64,000 nucleotides of DNA from Melitaea cinxia (taxonomy: Eukaryota; Arthropoda; Insecta; Lepidoptera; Nymphalidae). Position numbers and translations under genes: made by a program. Under the pieces are notes generated by a model. The model was not told the DNA's origin. It made no database searches and was given only the letters and a program-made list of their open reading frames with translations. The number at the start of each line of letters is the position of its first letter. The stretch's first letter is position 1. Below, in pieces: positions 34,557 to 45,400 of this stretch. The stretch spans positions 3,063,001-3,127,000 of the forward strand of contig NC_059401.1 in assembly GCF_905220565.1 (NCBI RefSeq). Reading direction: 5' to 3'.

Positions 34557-35016
34557 ATGCGTTTTTTCTGGAAATTTTACACTAAATCGGCTAGAATTAA
34601 TATAATTAAAGCCCTGAAAATAAGTCTACGAGCAATGCGTCGAAAACATACGGAGTCGAAGACACTGTCGAGCGTACTGATCTACAAAGTCGCTCAACAT
34701 GCAATGGAACGGGCTATGCTTGGAGTTTCTCTCAAAGATAAAATTAGAAATGAGACTATCCGCGACGAAAGTAACCGACATAGCCCATAGAATTAGCAAT
34801 TTGAAGTGGCAGTGGGCTGGTCATCTGTGTCGCAGGACCGATGGCCTTTGGAGTGGACGGGTCCTGTTGTGGAGACCGCGTCTTGACAAACACAGAGTGG
34901 GACGTCCTCCGGCCCGCTGGACCGACGATCTACATAAGATTGCCTGTGTAGGCTGGATGAGGATTGCGGAAAACCGAGATGTCTGGCGCGAACTTGGGAA
35001 GGCCTATGTAATATAA
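34557..35016 (+). pseudogene. 5'-truncated LINE fragment, reverse transcriptase C-terminus
   Basis: Two overlapping frames (34557-34790, then 34699-35016) encode the C-terminal end of an RTE-like endonuclease/reverse transcriptase. The first has A-M-E-R-A-M-L-G-V-S-L-K-D; the second has W-Q-W-A-G-H, V-G-R-P-P-A-R-W-T-D-D and an end like the fragment at 985-1098. A frameshift lies near 34765. The stop is followed by an A-rich stretch. It lies between convergent GALNT7 and TBCC. Confidence 0.75.
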
Positions 35017-35082
35017 TAAAAAAAAGGTGTAAGGTCCGATTAGACTGTTTTTAATTAAATACATAGTTTGTTTTTTATAATT

Positions 35083-35312
35083 GTGTTTGCTTCCAAACGA
35101 AAACAAAACGACTTCAATTTACATCGACAAGTTTAGGAATACAACATAGGTAGACAAAAAAAATACTCAACAAGTACTCATCAGATCTCAACTAAATTTA
35201 CAACATGACAAGCACTAGCTTTCAATAAAAAAAATAAGAGTGCATCCAGTAAAAAGTTATGAGGAAACAAAAAAAAATCCATCGAATTAAGAACCTCCTC
35301 CCTTTAAAATAA
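35083..35312 (-). repeat. 'ccgacttc' dispersed repeat, degraded copy
   Basis: Begins 'aattgtgtttgcttccaaac' and contains 'acaacataggtagacaaaaa', ending near 'agaacctcctccctttaaaa'. Confidence 0.5.
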
Positions 35313-35748
35313 ATATTCTGAAAAGAGACAATGTGCGATGTGTCAGTAAGCAGCATATAGCATATATAATAAAACTTCAAAAGTTTACAAAAAATTTTAA
35401 TTCATAAATAATATTTTAATCAATAAAAGCATCTATAATGTGTTAACTATGCATGTTATGTTTGTATATCTATCTACATAAAAAATTTACTTGACAGACT
35501 TAACTCAACAAAATTTTAAAGAATACAAAGCAAGTCTTAATTCAATTATTAATTATATTAAGATCATTACATGTGATACCTTAGATATTAAAAAATTATA
35601 AGAAAACTAGTTTTTTTTTTTTGTAAAGCCTGCGCTGCATTGGTTAATTTTTTTATTTTTTTATTCTGGAATCTTGGGTAGTTAAAAAATTTAATTTGAA
35701 TACAGGTTATTTAATAGAAGTGTATAAACAATGATGGAAATGATAAAT

Positions 35749-36747
35749 TTATAAGGGTGTTTTAGACCACCAATCGCCCCAATCACATATTTGTTGTGAG
35801 GCGTCAAGTATTGACCAATTAGGAGAGGGTACATCTGGTGCTAGCCAGTTGAAATCATCTAATCTATCCCAATTGTTGTTATTCCTATCTAGTGACGACA
35901 TATTGAAATGTTTTTCTAAATCTTCATAATGTAAATTATAAGGTGCAGTTCGGATGTCACTACAATCCTCTACAATGCCTTTACTCGTTACATGCAAATA
36001 TATGTCACATTTAATGGAACTATGCATTCGTAGCTGCTGACAAGCGGTAACAATTTTGCAATTCGTGCATTTTTCTATAAAAACAGATGACGTAACTGGT
36101 CCTGATAGCACTATACAGTTATCCAAGTTAGTTATGTGTAACGTCCCCATCACACCTCTCAGACCAACTGTACAGTTTTTCAAATTACGTAGAGCAACGT
36201 CTCGTTGGAATAACTCATCGTTTTCTAAAGATAAAACCTTATCTTCTTTTGAGTCAAATCCAAACACTTTTTCGTCCCATTTATTGCTATCTGTCTTTCC
36301 AGCTCCGTCGTTTTCATCCATTGAATTCTGTTTTTGACTCAGCGATTTGGGTAGCTTTTTTCTAGTAAAACCAAATTTCTTTCTAGGAACATATCTATCT
36401 TCTAACTCATAACATTTTGTTTGTAAATTTTGTACAATACCTAAATATTTTCGCATATTGAACTCTTTTAGGAAAAAGGAAGAAGTTACCACAAACTTCT
36501 GTAATTCATTGACTTCTCGTTTGATGTTATCAAAATGTTGAGGCAACACATTTGTTTCGAGTGTGGGTATGTGAGAGAGCAATTGTTCAATATTTTCAGA
36601 TCTCACTTTGAACGCTACAGAGAAATAATCTTCATTTTCATTTGTGGCATCGACTTCCTCCCTTGCTTTATGTGCTTTCTGTAGCTTTTCTAAACGTTGA
36701 GCATCACGCCTACTCAGACGCTCAAGAACAGCATTTTTGTCACTCAT
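35749..36747 (-). CDS. TBCC: Tubulin-specific chaperone C (tubulin-folding cofactor C)
   Basis: Single uninterrupted frame of 332 residues, close to the human length of about 346. TBCC joins the TBCD/TBCE complex and acts as GTPase activator for beta-tubulin, releasing native tubulin dimer; it acts in the cytoplasm. The N-terminus is helical (L-S-R-R-D-A-Q-R-L-E-K-L), matching the spectrin-like domain. The C-CAP/cofactor C-like beta-helix covers about 180-310 and contains C-Q-Q-L-R with the expected catalytic Arg at 240, followed by I-R-T-A-P-Y. The start codon overlaps the UQCC3-like stop as ATGA, so the gene appears to be the last frame of a polycistronic unit. A poly(A)-type AATAAA lies about 95 nt past the stop (35652-35657, -). 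Confidence 0.95.
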   Translation of the reverse strand: MSDKNAVLERLSRRDAQRLEKLQKAHKAREEVDATNENEDYFSVAFKVRSENIEQLLSHIPTLETNVLPQHFDNIKREVNELQKFVVTSSFFLKEFNMRKYLGIVQNLQTKCYELEDRYVPRKKFGFTRKKLPKSLSQKQNSMDENDGAGKTDSNKWDEKVFGFDSKEDKVLSLENDELFQRDVALRNLKNCTVGLRGVMGTLHITNLDNCIVLSGPVTSSVFIEKCTNCKIVTACQQLRMHSSIKCDIYLHVTSKGIVEDCSDIRTAPYNLHYEDLEKHFNMSSLDRNNNNWDRLDDFNWLAPDVPSPNWSILDASQQICDWGDWWSKTPL

Positions 36748-37926
36748 TTTCCTTTCTTGAGCAAATCGTCTATTTTCTTATTAATATCAGATTGGGGATT
36801 AGCCGCTTCTTTTAGTACAGCTATTGTGGCATGAGATACTTTTCTGGCATCAGTAAATTTAGATTCTTCATCAAACTGAAATAAAATAAGGATTTTGTTA
36901 TTTATGTATGAAAAAAATATCACTATATTAATGTACTTGAATCAGTAAAATAATTGTTTACTTTAAAATCAAACTTGATGAAAAGTCACAAGAGATTTTG
37001 TGTTGGACACTGATTTTTCTTTTAATACAAATTAAAAGATTAGATTTTTTAAAAATTATCAGATAAGATAATATATAAAGACTAGTAAGTCGAGGTTCAG
37101 CTTCGTTGATTTTTTCTTCTTTTAACATAATTTTCTAAAAATGAGATTAAATTTTAAACAGTATGGTTATATTTGTTTAACATTTTATTATAACCACCAC
37201 CCAAAAACAGATCCCATGACAACTACTGAAAGTTGTAATTTTATAATAAAACATTTAAGAACCAGACAATGTGATTTGAACTCATGGAGTGATAAAACCA
37301 AAATCAAATAATGAAAATGAATTAAAACAACACAAAAATTTTAATATGAATTAGTTGAATATGCTTAACGCTATTATCCAAAACGGAGGCTTAATTAAAG
37401 CCTCAGCTTAAGACTGAGGACATATGATAATAAAAGAAAAATGATGATAAAATAATGCAATTATGGTAAAAGATGATTTGTTATGACATACCAATGAAAT
37501 AAATAAAATACATCACTATTAGTATCAAACACATATCTAACTAACATGGAATCTATATGAACCTATTTTTATACTCTTATCATGTTATAAAGCCAACTAA
37601 TAAAAAAAGGCACTAGTCCATTTTAATATTAACAAAAGGTTATTATTACAGAGTCTGAAGATTATTTTAATGTAAAATATATTTGTAAAATTAATGTAGT
37701 CATAATAAATATATGAACATAAATATCCCAAAAAACAGACTATCTTATAATACAGTTTAGTTTTAAAAGCCCACAAATCAGTGACCACACAGAACATTCA
37801 AGAAAAACTTAAATTTCCAATGACCTTCTTGAGGAGTTCATCATCAGGTTTGACAAATGCGAAGAGGCCGTAGCCCAGGGTCCCGAAGGAGATCACCCAG
37901 AACAAGGACCTAGCGAGGATGCTCAT
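36744..37926 (-). CDS. UQCC3: UQCC3-like mitochondrial complex III assembly factor
   Basis: Two exons, 37825-37926 (34 codons) and 36744-36875 (43 codons plus stop), join in phase 0 to give 77 residues (human UQCC3 is 93). Residues about 7-25 are a membrane segment (W-V-I-S-F-G-T-L-G-Y-G-L-F-A-F-V). A K-P-D-D-E turn follows, then a charged helix with A-T-I-A-V-L-K-E-A-A-N, in the same order as UQCC3 (G-Y-A-L-L then T-P-G-E then L-Q-E-A-A). UQCC3 sits in the inner mitochondrial membrane and helps assemble cytochrome b. The donor AAG|GTCATT is weak. If unspliced, the frame instead ends nine codons later at 37798 with V-I-G-N-L-S-F-S. The ATG lies 10 nt after the CEBPZOS-like stop, and the stop overlaps the TBCC ATG. 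Confidence 0.72.
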
Positions 37927-37936
37927 CTCACCGGAT

Positions 37937-38483
37937 TTATATCTTTCCTTCGTTAGTCCACACAGCCGTGTCAAGTTCACGAGTCTTGAGACCACCGACT
38001 CTTTCACCCACTTGATAGTAACCTTCTAGCACCCAATTGTAATTCTTGTACATATAGAGTCGAAAATCTATGTAAAAAACAATATACTTTATTTGCAGTA
38101 TATACTTAACCAGTGATGTTACGTATCTATACAGTGATAAAAAAATTACTAAAAATCTGAGTAGTGGAAATTACTCATGTATTTAGAATGATAAATTCCT
38201 TAAAAAAGATTGTAGTGAACGTAGCACTGCTTCTACATATACAGTCTTAGAGATTATTAATATACTTCTTCTATCTTATAAGACTATTCATCTCTTTTAA
38301 GTAACAAAAAAACAATATGTTACGTTTCTACCTTATACATTCTTTTAACTTACCTCTTTCAGTGTTTAATTTGTACCACAGGCCGTAAGTGACAGCGATC
38401 CCAATTGATTCGGCAACGAATATAGTAGCCGCAGTTAAACCAAGCACACGTTTAAGTCTAGATTTAGGTTTCTTTTCCAGCAT
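37937..38483 (-). CDS. CEBPZOS: CEBPZOS-like small mitochondrial membrane protein
   Basis: Two exons, 38354-38483 and 37937-38067, give 86 residues; the junction reads L-N-T-E-R-D-F-R-L. It has a basic N-terminus, one membrane helix at about 14-38 (L-G-L-T-A-A-T-I-F-V-A-E), then D-F-R, Y-Y-Q-V-G-E-R and R-E-L-D-T-A-V-W near the end. This order matches the CEBPZOS family (membrane helix, D-F-R-x-x-M, Y-Y-K-S, R-E-L-D-x-x-x-W). The human protein is mitochondrial and its job is poorly known. The first intron has a good GTAAGT donor. It is the first of three frames on the same strand, with UQCC3-like starting 10 nt after its stop. Confidence 0.8.
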
Positions 38484-38699
38484 AGTATCATTTACAACGA
38501 AAAAAAATCGATATACTTGTTTAACTAAACCAAAGAACTAATTCATTCGGTTTTTACTTACTAAGAACAATGATGGAAACTTTTATTCACGAAACCAAAA
38601 TGTCGTTTGCGATGACGTAAGAATGAAGAAAAATTGAAGTTAAAACACAGAGTATAAAAAGTAGTATTATCTGTACTACTATTGAAATATATATCTTCT

Positions 38700-39040
38700 T
38701 CTAATATATAAAATTCTCGTGTCGCGGTGTTTGTACTTAGTTAAACTCCTCCGAAACTGCTTGACCGATTCTCATGAAATTTTGTGTGCATATTGGGTAG
38801 GTCTGAGAATCGAACAAAATCTATTTTTCATCCCCCTAAATGTTAAGGGTAGTCCACCACGAGTACACTAAGAGTAGTCCAGTTTTTTTTAATTTTTAGT
38901 TAAATTATTTATTTTTTATTTTATTATGATTTAGCGTTGAAAAATACAACCCTAAATTTCACCCTTCTACCACCAACCCCTATGTTTAAATAGCGTTTAG
39001 CGGCAAGACAACGTTTGCCGAGTCAGCTAGTGTATATATA
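38700..39040 (-). repeat. 'actagctga...' dispersed repeat, reverse copy
   Basis: Contains 'attttgtgtgcatattgggt' and ends 'gccgagtcagctagtgtata'. Same family as 4766-4990. Lies upstream of the CEBPZOS-like gene. Confidence 0.55.
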
Positions 39041-39476
39041 TTATGTAAATATGTAGGCCTTTTTTGTTAAATTATTATACTTAACAACAAGATTACACAC
39101 AGAAGACACGTTGAAGAGATTTATAAGGAAAAAACTCGGACTGGAAAAAAATATTTGTACTATTATATGAAATCACGTTATAATGTTAAATAAATACTCG
39201 AAAAATTTGATCATTATATCAAACATTTTATTAAAAATATACAGAACTTTGTCCTTAATATCTATGATACTAAAAGTTATATAATAAATTTTTTCAAAAA
39301 TAAGAACAACATTTGCAAGTGTTTAACTTTTTTATTGTATAAATATAATCTTTATAATCAGTAGATATAATTTAAGTAGTTCATAAAGAGTGAAGAAATC
39401 AATATATTGTTTCAATAGACTTCATATTATTTATAGTGACCTATATTTTGTTATTGACATTTTATTTACAACTTAT
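39041..39476. other. Intergenic, nothing recognised
   Basis: AT-rich DNA between the CEBPZOS-like promoter side and the spondin B 3' end. AATAAA (-) at 39461-39466, 11 nt past the spondin B stop, is a possible poly(A) signal. Confidence 0.4.
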
Positions 39477-42400
39477 TTAAATATTCCCCTCCTGCTCATA
39501 CCACGTTCTTCTGTCAGCGGAAACTGTAAAGATAACATTGCTTAAAATAAATATGATACATAATAGAAGAACACGAATAAGATTTTTCTCCTTGTATTCG
39601 ATATATTCGCGACTTTCAGATAATACCATATTTAAACCTTAAATAATTTGAAAAATCCTGTTAAGTATATAATATACTAGTGGACCTGGCGAACTTCGTA
39701 CCGCCTTATTTTTTTTCTTGAATATAATAATTATATATATCGAAATAAAATATAGACTATCTTTCAAATTGGATTAAACTGCACATGGTGCGCAAATTTG
39801 ATTAAAATCGATTAAGTAGTTTAGGGCGTCCGTGGCGAACAAATAACGTGACGCGTAATTTATATATATATAAATTAAGATTAAGGTACCTAACTAGGTT
39901 CCTTCAAATGGGGGTTATGTAGGTGTAATGTACGTATAAGTTATTATGAATAGAAAATTATATTATTAAATATATATTGAAAACAAAATACCTTTATCCT
40001 CTTCCTCACAACCTTCTTCACAACCTCTTGTTTCCATATCTGGATAATTATCTGCACAATTTTGTGGCACTTCTTTTTCTTCAGAAGATGGACTCTAAAC
40101 AATTTATTTGTTTAAATACCTGAATCGCTTGTTCGTGATATTTATAGTATATGATTGTCTACAACTCTACAATATCATAAAATATTTCATAACGGATATA
40201 TTATATATTGTTACAATTTTTAACAGTGTATTGCACTGCTATATACTACCTAAGTTTATAATAACAACAAAAATACAAAATAACAACAATTATTAAATAC
40301 CTAATATTCTTTCGGCTTAGTAGAAACCAAAAAATAACATTATTTAATATCATTATGACACCAGCAAAAGAGAAAAGATATTTTAATTTTGTATTAAAAA
40401 AAAAAAAACAACCAAAAAAAAATATTTCGTTAAAACAAATGAATAATAAAAAACGAGTGTCGTTTAGACCTCCCGACTAAAGTAAAACTTACGAAACGTA
40501 ACTCTCTCTCTTTCTATCTTCACTAACCTATATCTCCCTTTCAAGTTCCGTTTGCCTCGCACGATCATGCTTTTCGTAACCCTCTCGTCACACATTCACC
40601 AGCTAACTCCCCAAGTGAAGCGTGAATAAAGAAGTTTTACTTCAATTATATTTAAAGTGTTCATAAAACTTCTTTTTGTTTATAATTGAGAAATATTTAG
40701 CTTGTAATTAAAACTACATGTAAATACTAAATACCTCTGAGCAAAGACTATAAAGTTTCCTCTAAAACATAAAAAAGTAATAACGGCAAATAATTACAAA
40801 AAATATTTTAATAACTTACATTATCACTATATTTTCCGACCGCGACGCCATCTATAAGGTGGTAACGGAAACGCGATTGATAACCTCTCAGGCGACCTTC
40901 AGAGCACTCGCCTTCGCACGACAACCACTCTTCCCAAGTAGTCATGGGACAATCTTCAGTGGAACTCACATCTGGACCCGGCTCTTCACTGCAAAATAAA
41001 TTAAATGCTATCTCGTTTTTTATTATTTGAAGTATTTTTTGGCGGTAAGTTTATGATAGATCTCATCACCACGATCAAACTGCCTAATAGCAAGGTTTGG
41101 GAAACTTCGTTTTTTGTTGTATTTTATGTCTTACGATTGGGCAATAATTTCTTTGATTAATAAACTTTTTTACCGTATGTATACTTAATTTCGTTTTAAT
41201 TCGTCTGATTTAAAAAAAAATCTGGTAACACGCCTGTTTACCAACTCATAAGAACGTAATTAAAAGTTTGTCTCATACCAACGAGTATACCTTGCTCTGT
41301 CTTTATTTCTCTGAAAATTGCACAACAAAATATTTTTAGCCGCATTAAGTATAAAGAAAATACACACCGTAATACGTTTATATTTCTTGTTAAATAATGT
41401 GGTAATTTACTTCACTACATAGTAGGTATTGGTTTAGAAGATAATTAAAAAACGTCTCCAAGGCGTTAGTTGTGAAGGAGGACAAAACTTTTAATAAAAT
41501 TTCTTCATTCAATCATTAAGTTTTCTTAAATAGAAGACACTTTTAGGTATATAGATATTTTTTGATAGCTAAATACTTACCGTTCTGGTGTAGCTGCAGA
41601 CGATACTTCGGTAGATTCAGGTTCTTTTTCCTCTTCTAAAAAATTAAAATTATATTAAAGCCTTTCATTACTCTGACAAAATGTAACGAAATATTTTGAA
41701 TATGTATAACTACTAAATGATTTGTTTTGTCAAAAATCCCTTAATATCACCTTTTCTTTCTTGATCAGGTAATTCATTTGTGCATTCAGGAGTGAAGTAT
41801 GTCCTCATCAGATTAAAATGTAATTTCGCAAAAGGCTTCAACTGTTCCTTTGGAAGTAACTTATTTATATCGGCCGATTTGATGGCCTGAGGTGGCATTG
41901 TGTCTTCATTTGGAGACTACAATTTAAATTAAGGAAAATTAAAAAAATTGGGATTTACTTGTAACTTAAGTAAAGTTTAATTAAAAAAAAATAGAGTACA
42001 TTATACTATGCATAGAAGATAAAGAAAAGTATAGTTGTAATGCTTTTTTCCAAAATATATAGTTAATAATTGTGTTTGCAGGCAAACGAAAAAAAACTGA
42101 CTTCAATTATATCGACAAGTAATACAACGTAGGTTGAAAAAAAAATAGTCAAGTAAATACGCATTATCAAAGATTACTCCAAAAGTTGTAATCAGATCTC
42201 GATGAAATTTAAATGTGACCACATGGTGAACATCGGCTTTCGATTAAATTAAAAATCATCAAAATCGGTGCACCCAGTATAAAGTTATGTGGATTTTCAA
42301 GGGTTTTCCTCTTTCTCTCGATTTCTCTGGAATCCCATCATCAGATCCTGGTTTCCTTATCATGGCACCACACCAGGAATATTTCTTTTACAACAAAAAA

Positions 42401-45400
42401 AGAATTATCAAAATCAATTCATAAACGACAAAGTTATCCCCGAACATACATAAAAAAATATATACGGTCGAACTGACTAACCTCCTCCTTTTTTGAAGTC
42501 GGTTAAAAAAGAGCTGTTCATTGCATAAAAAACGTGTAAAATAAAAAACACCATAATTTTTTTTATACCGGAAATTGTTTACCACATTTAGCTTTTCGCC
42601 TTTGTCTCTAGCCCTTTTTTTGCTCCACACTAGGTGACTAGTATATATGTAATGATTCTAGGACCTTTACACTACAGGTACATAAAGCACAATCTACTTT
42701 ACAAGATTCTTACCTCAAAAGTCAGTCCACTATCAGTTCCAGCGTCTAAAGCATACAAATTGAAAGTTAAGCTCGGTGCCCATTTAGTCGTAGTAACTTC
42801 ACATAATTCCATATTAGACACTCCAAGAAACCAGTCTGGAGATGGTATGATAGCAGTAACCAACGACACTAAATGGTGTTCCCTTGTTACGCGGAAAGTT
42901 GCATGAGTTAACATGTTTGGTTTCGGTTGTCCTAATGCTTTTATTATCGATCGGACAGATGACCCTAGCTGAAATTAATTACAAATTTGGTATTTATGTA
43001 AGCGTTAAGTCAGTAATTTAAATAAAGTGCCTCAAAAAATACAAATGTTTTAGATGGATTTACGCATTTATCACATTAAATGGCTGTTACGCTGGCAGTC
43101 GTAAGTCGCTCGCGCTATTATTTAATTTTGTGATCGAATTTCTAAAATATAGCGAGTTAGGTCAGTGTCATAAATGAAGTCATATACAGCCTTAAGAACC
43201 TGGGGTTAAATCCAAAGTGTCATATTTAATATTCACATTAAAATAGAAAAAAAAAACGCAAACATTAACTTAGTTTTACCATTTTATTTATTTACCTATT
43301 TAAAGTTAGTCATTGGTTGCTTTTTATAATTCCATCGCAGTTATTCCAGAATAAAATGCATGGATAGATGAGTAAACAGATGATAATGAATGAAAAAATG
43401 TTGTAATAATATCCTTTTACTATTACTCAACTATCTGGATACCATGAACATAAAATAATAATAATGTGATTGTAAGAGATTAGTTCATCTCTCATAGATT
43501 CCTTTCTGGTTTATGCAAGAAATAATCGCAATCCTCGATGATTTCAATATCATCATCAAACCTCAAGTGAATAAGACAAGTAAACGTATGGCCACAATAA
43601 CTGTTTGATTTAAAAAACACAAGGCGAGTTTGATTTACAAAAAAACATAAATTTTCATATCAGGGAATATGGACATTTATGTTTTTGGGTGCCCCCTTTG
43701 AGTTCACGGTAGAAAGTCACACCTCATTTAAAGTAAATCTTTAATTACCTCGTCTTGAATCAATATTTCTAATTTCGTTGTATTTCCTTGCTCAACAAGC
43801 ATCTTCAAGCCCGCACTAGCTTCTGTATTGAATTTGTAAATCTGATAGTTCTTGTTATGGGATGCGCCTACAACGTCACTAAAGCGCGCCAGTTCACTTG
43901 CGTTTGGAAACATTTCCCTGTGTGTGTTGTATGACCAAATACCTTCAAACGTTAGCTGAAACAAAAATGTTTTAGTGGATCGTAAGAGTACATTTGCAAA
44001 AAGGCGTTGCCCACCCTATCTCCAACCCTTCTTGAAGCTCTGGTTACCCTTCTCACCACAGGAACACAACACTACTTGGGAGAAGTATTAGCTGTGTAAT
44101 ATTGTGGTACTTATCCAGTCGGGTAGCTCCACATATTGAGCAAGATATTTTATGTTGTGTCCTACCTAAATACCTACTAATAAATTATATACAATTAGGG
44201 AACACGTAATATCGTTTACGTTATTACGTGTTCCCTACACCGTTACGTGTTCCGTACACGTATTAGCGTTACTTGTACCTAATTATCTAACGACACATAT
44301 CGAAGTTCTTTTGAAGTAAAACTTCTTTACGTACGCTTGACTTGGGGAGCAAGCTGGTGCATGCGTGACGAGAGCGTTACGAAAAGTGTGGTCAGATGAC
44401 GCGAGCGTAAGTTAAGAGGAAGATATAAATTAGTGAAGATAGAAAGAAAGAGCGTTACGTTGCGTATATTACTGTAGGGGCAATTAAAAAAGTTTTAATT
44501 CGGTCGTGTGGCTTAACGCACACTCGTTTGTTTTTTTTTCAAATAAAATTTCGTTACGCGCTCTTGACTTGGGGAGTAAGCTGATGAATGAGTGACGATA
44601 CCATTATAAAAAATGTGATCAAGCTACGTGACCGGAGCAAGAGAGAGAGGTACGAACACATATTTTCATTCTCTCTTTCTCTCATACCCATTACGTTTCG
44701 TATATTTAAGACTACCTGTGACTGCGACTTCGTCCGCGTGGAATTTAACAAAAAAGTTATTGTTCTGTTCGCAGAGTTATAAAATAAATATTTCTTAAAT
44801 AAAAGTAGTCTAAGCTTCTCCGTATTATATCAGCTATCGGCCAGTAAAAGTCCCGTCAAAATCAGTCCAGCCGTTTCAGAGATTAACCGGAACAAACAGA
44901 CAGACAGACAGACAGACAAAAATTGTAAAAAATGTTATTTAGCTATATGTACCGTGTATATACATCCATATGCATTTAGTAAAAAGCGGTTATTTGAATA
45001 TTACAAACAGACATTCCTGCTGTGTGGTTACGGCAGTAAAAAATGTAGCCACCCGCTCTCTTCCCGTGGGTGTCGTAAGAGGCGACTAAGGGATAATACA
45101 GTTCCACTACCACCTTGGAACTCAAAAAGCCGACCGATGGCGGGATAACTGTCCAACAGCTGACTTTGAAATACAGACTGAAGACGGGCAGCAGTGTCTT
45201 CGGTGCGACAAAGCCAGCCCTGCGGTCACCAACCCGCCTGCCCAGCGTGGTGACTATGGGCAACATACATGAGTTCACACCATTTTTGGCGCGAACTCGT
45301 GGAGTCCTATGTCCAGCAGTGGACTGCGATACGCTGAAGTGAAGAGTGAAGTGAAACAGACATTCTAATTTTGTTTATTTGTATAGATACAGTGCAGGCC

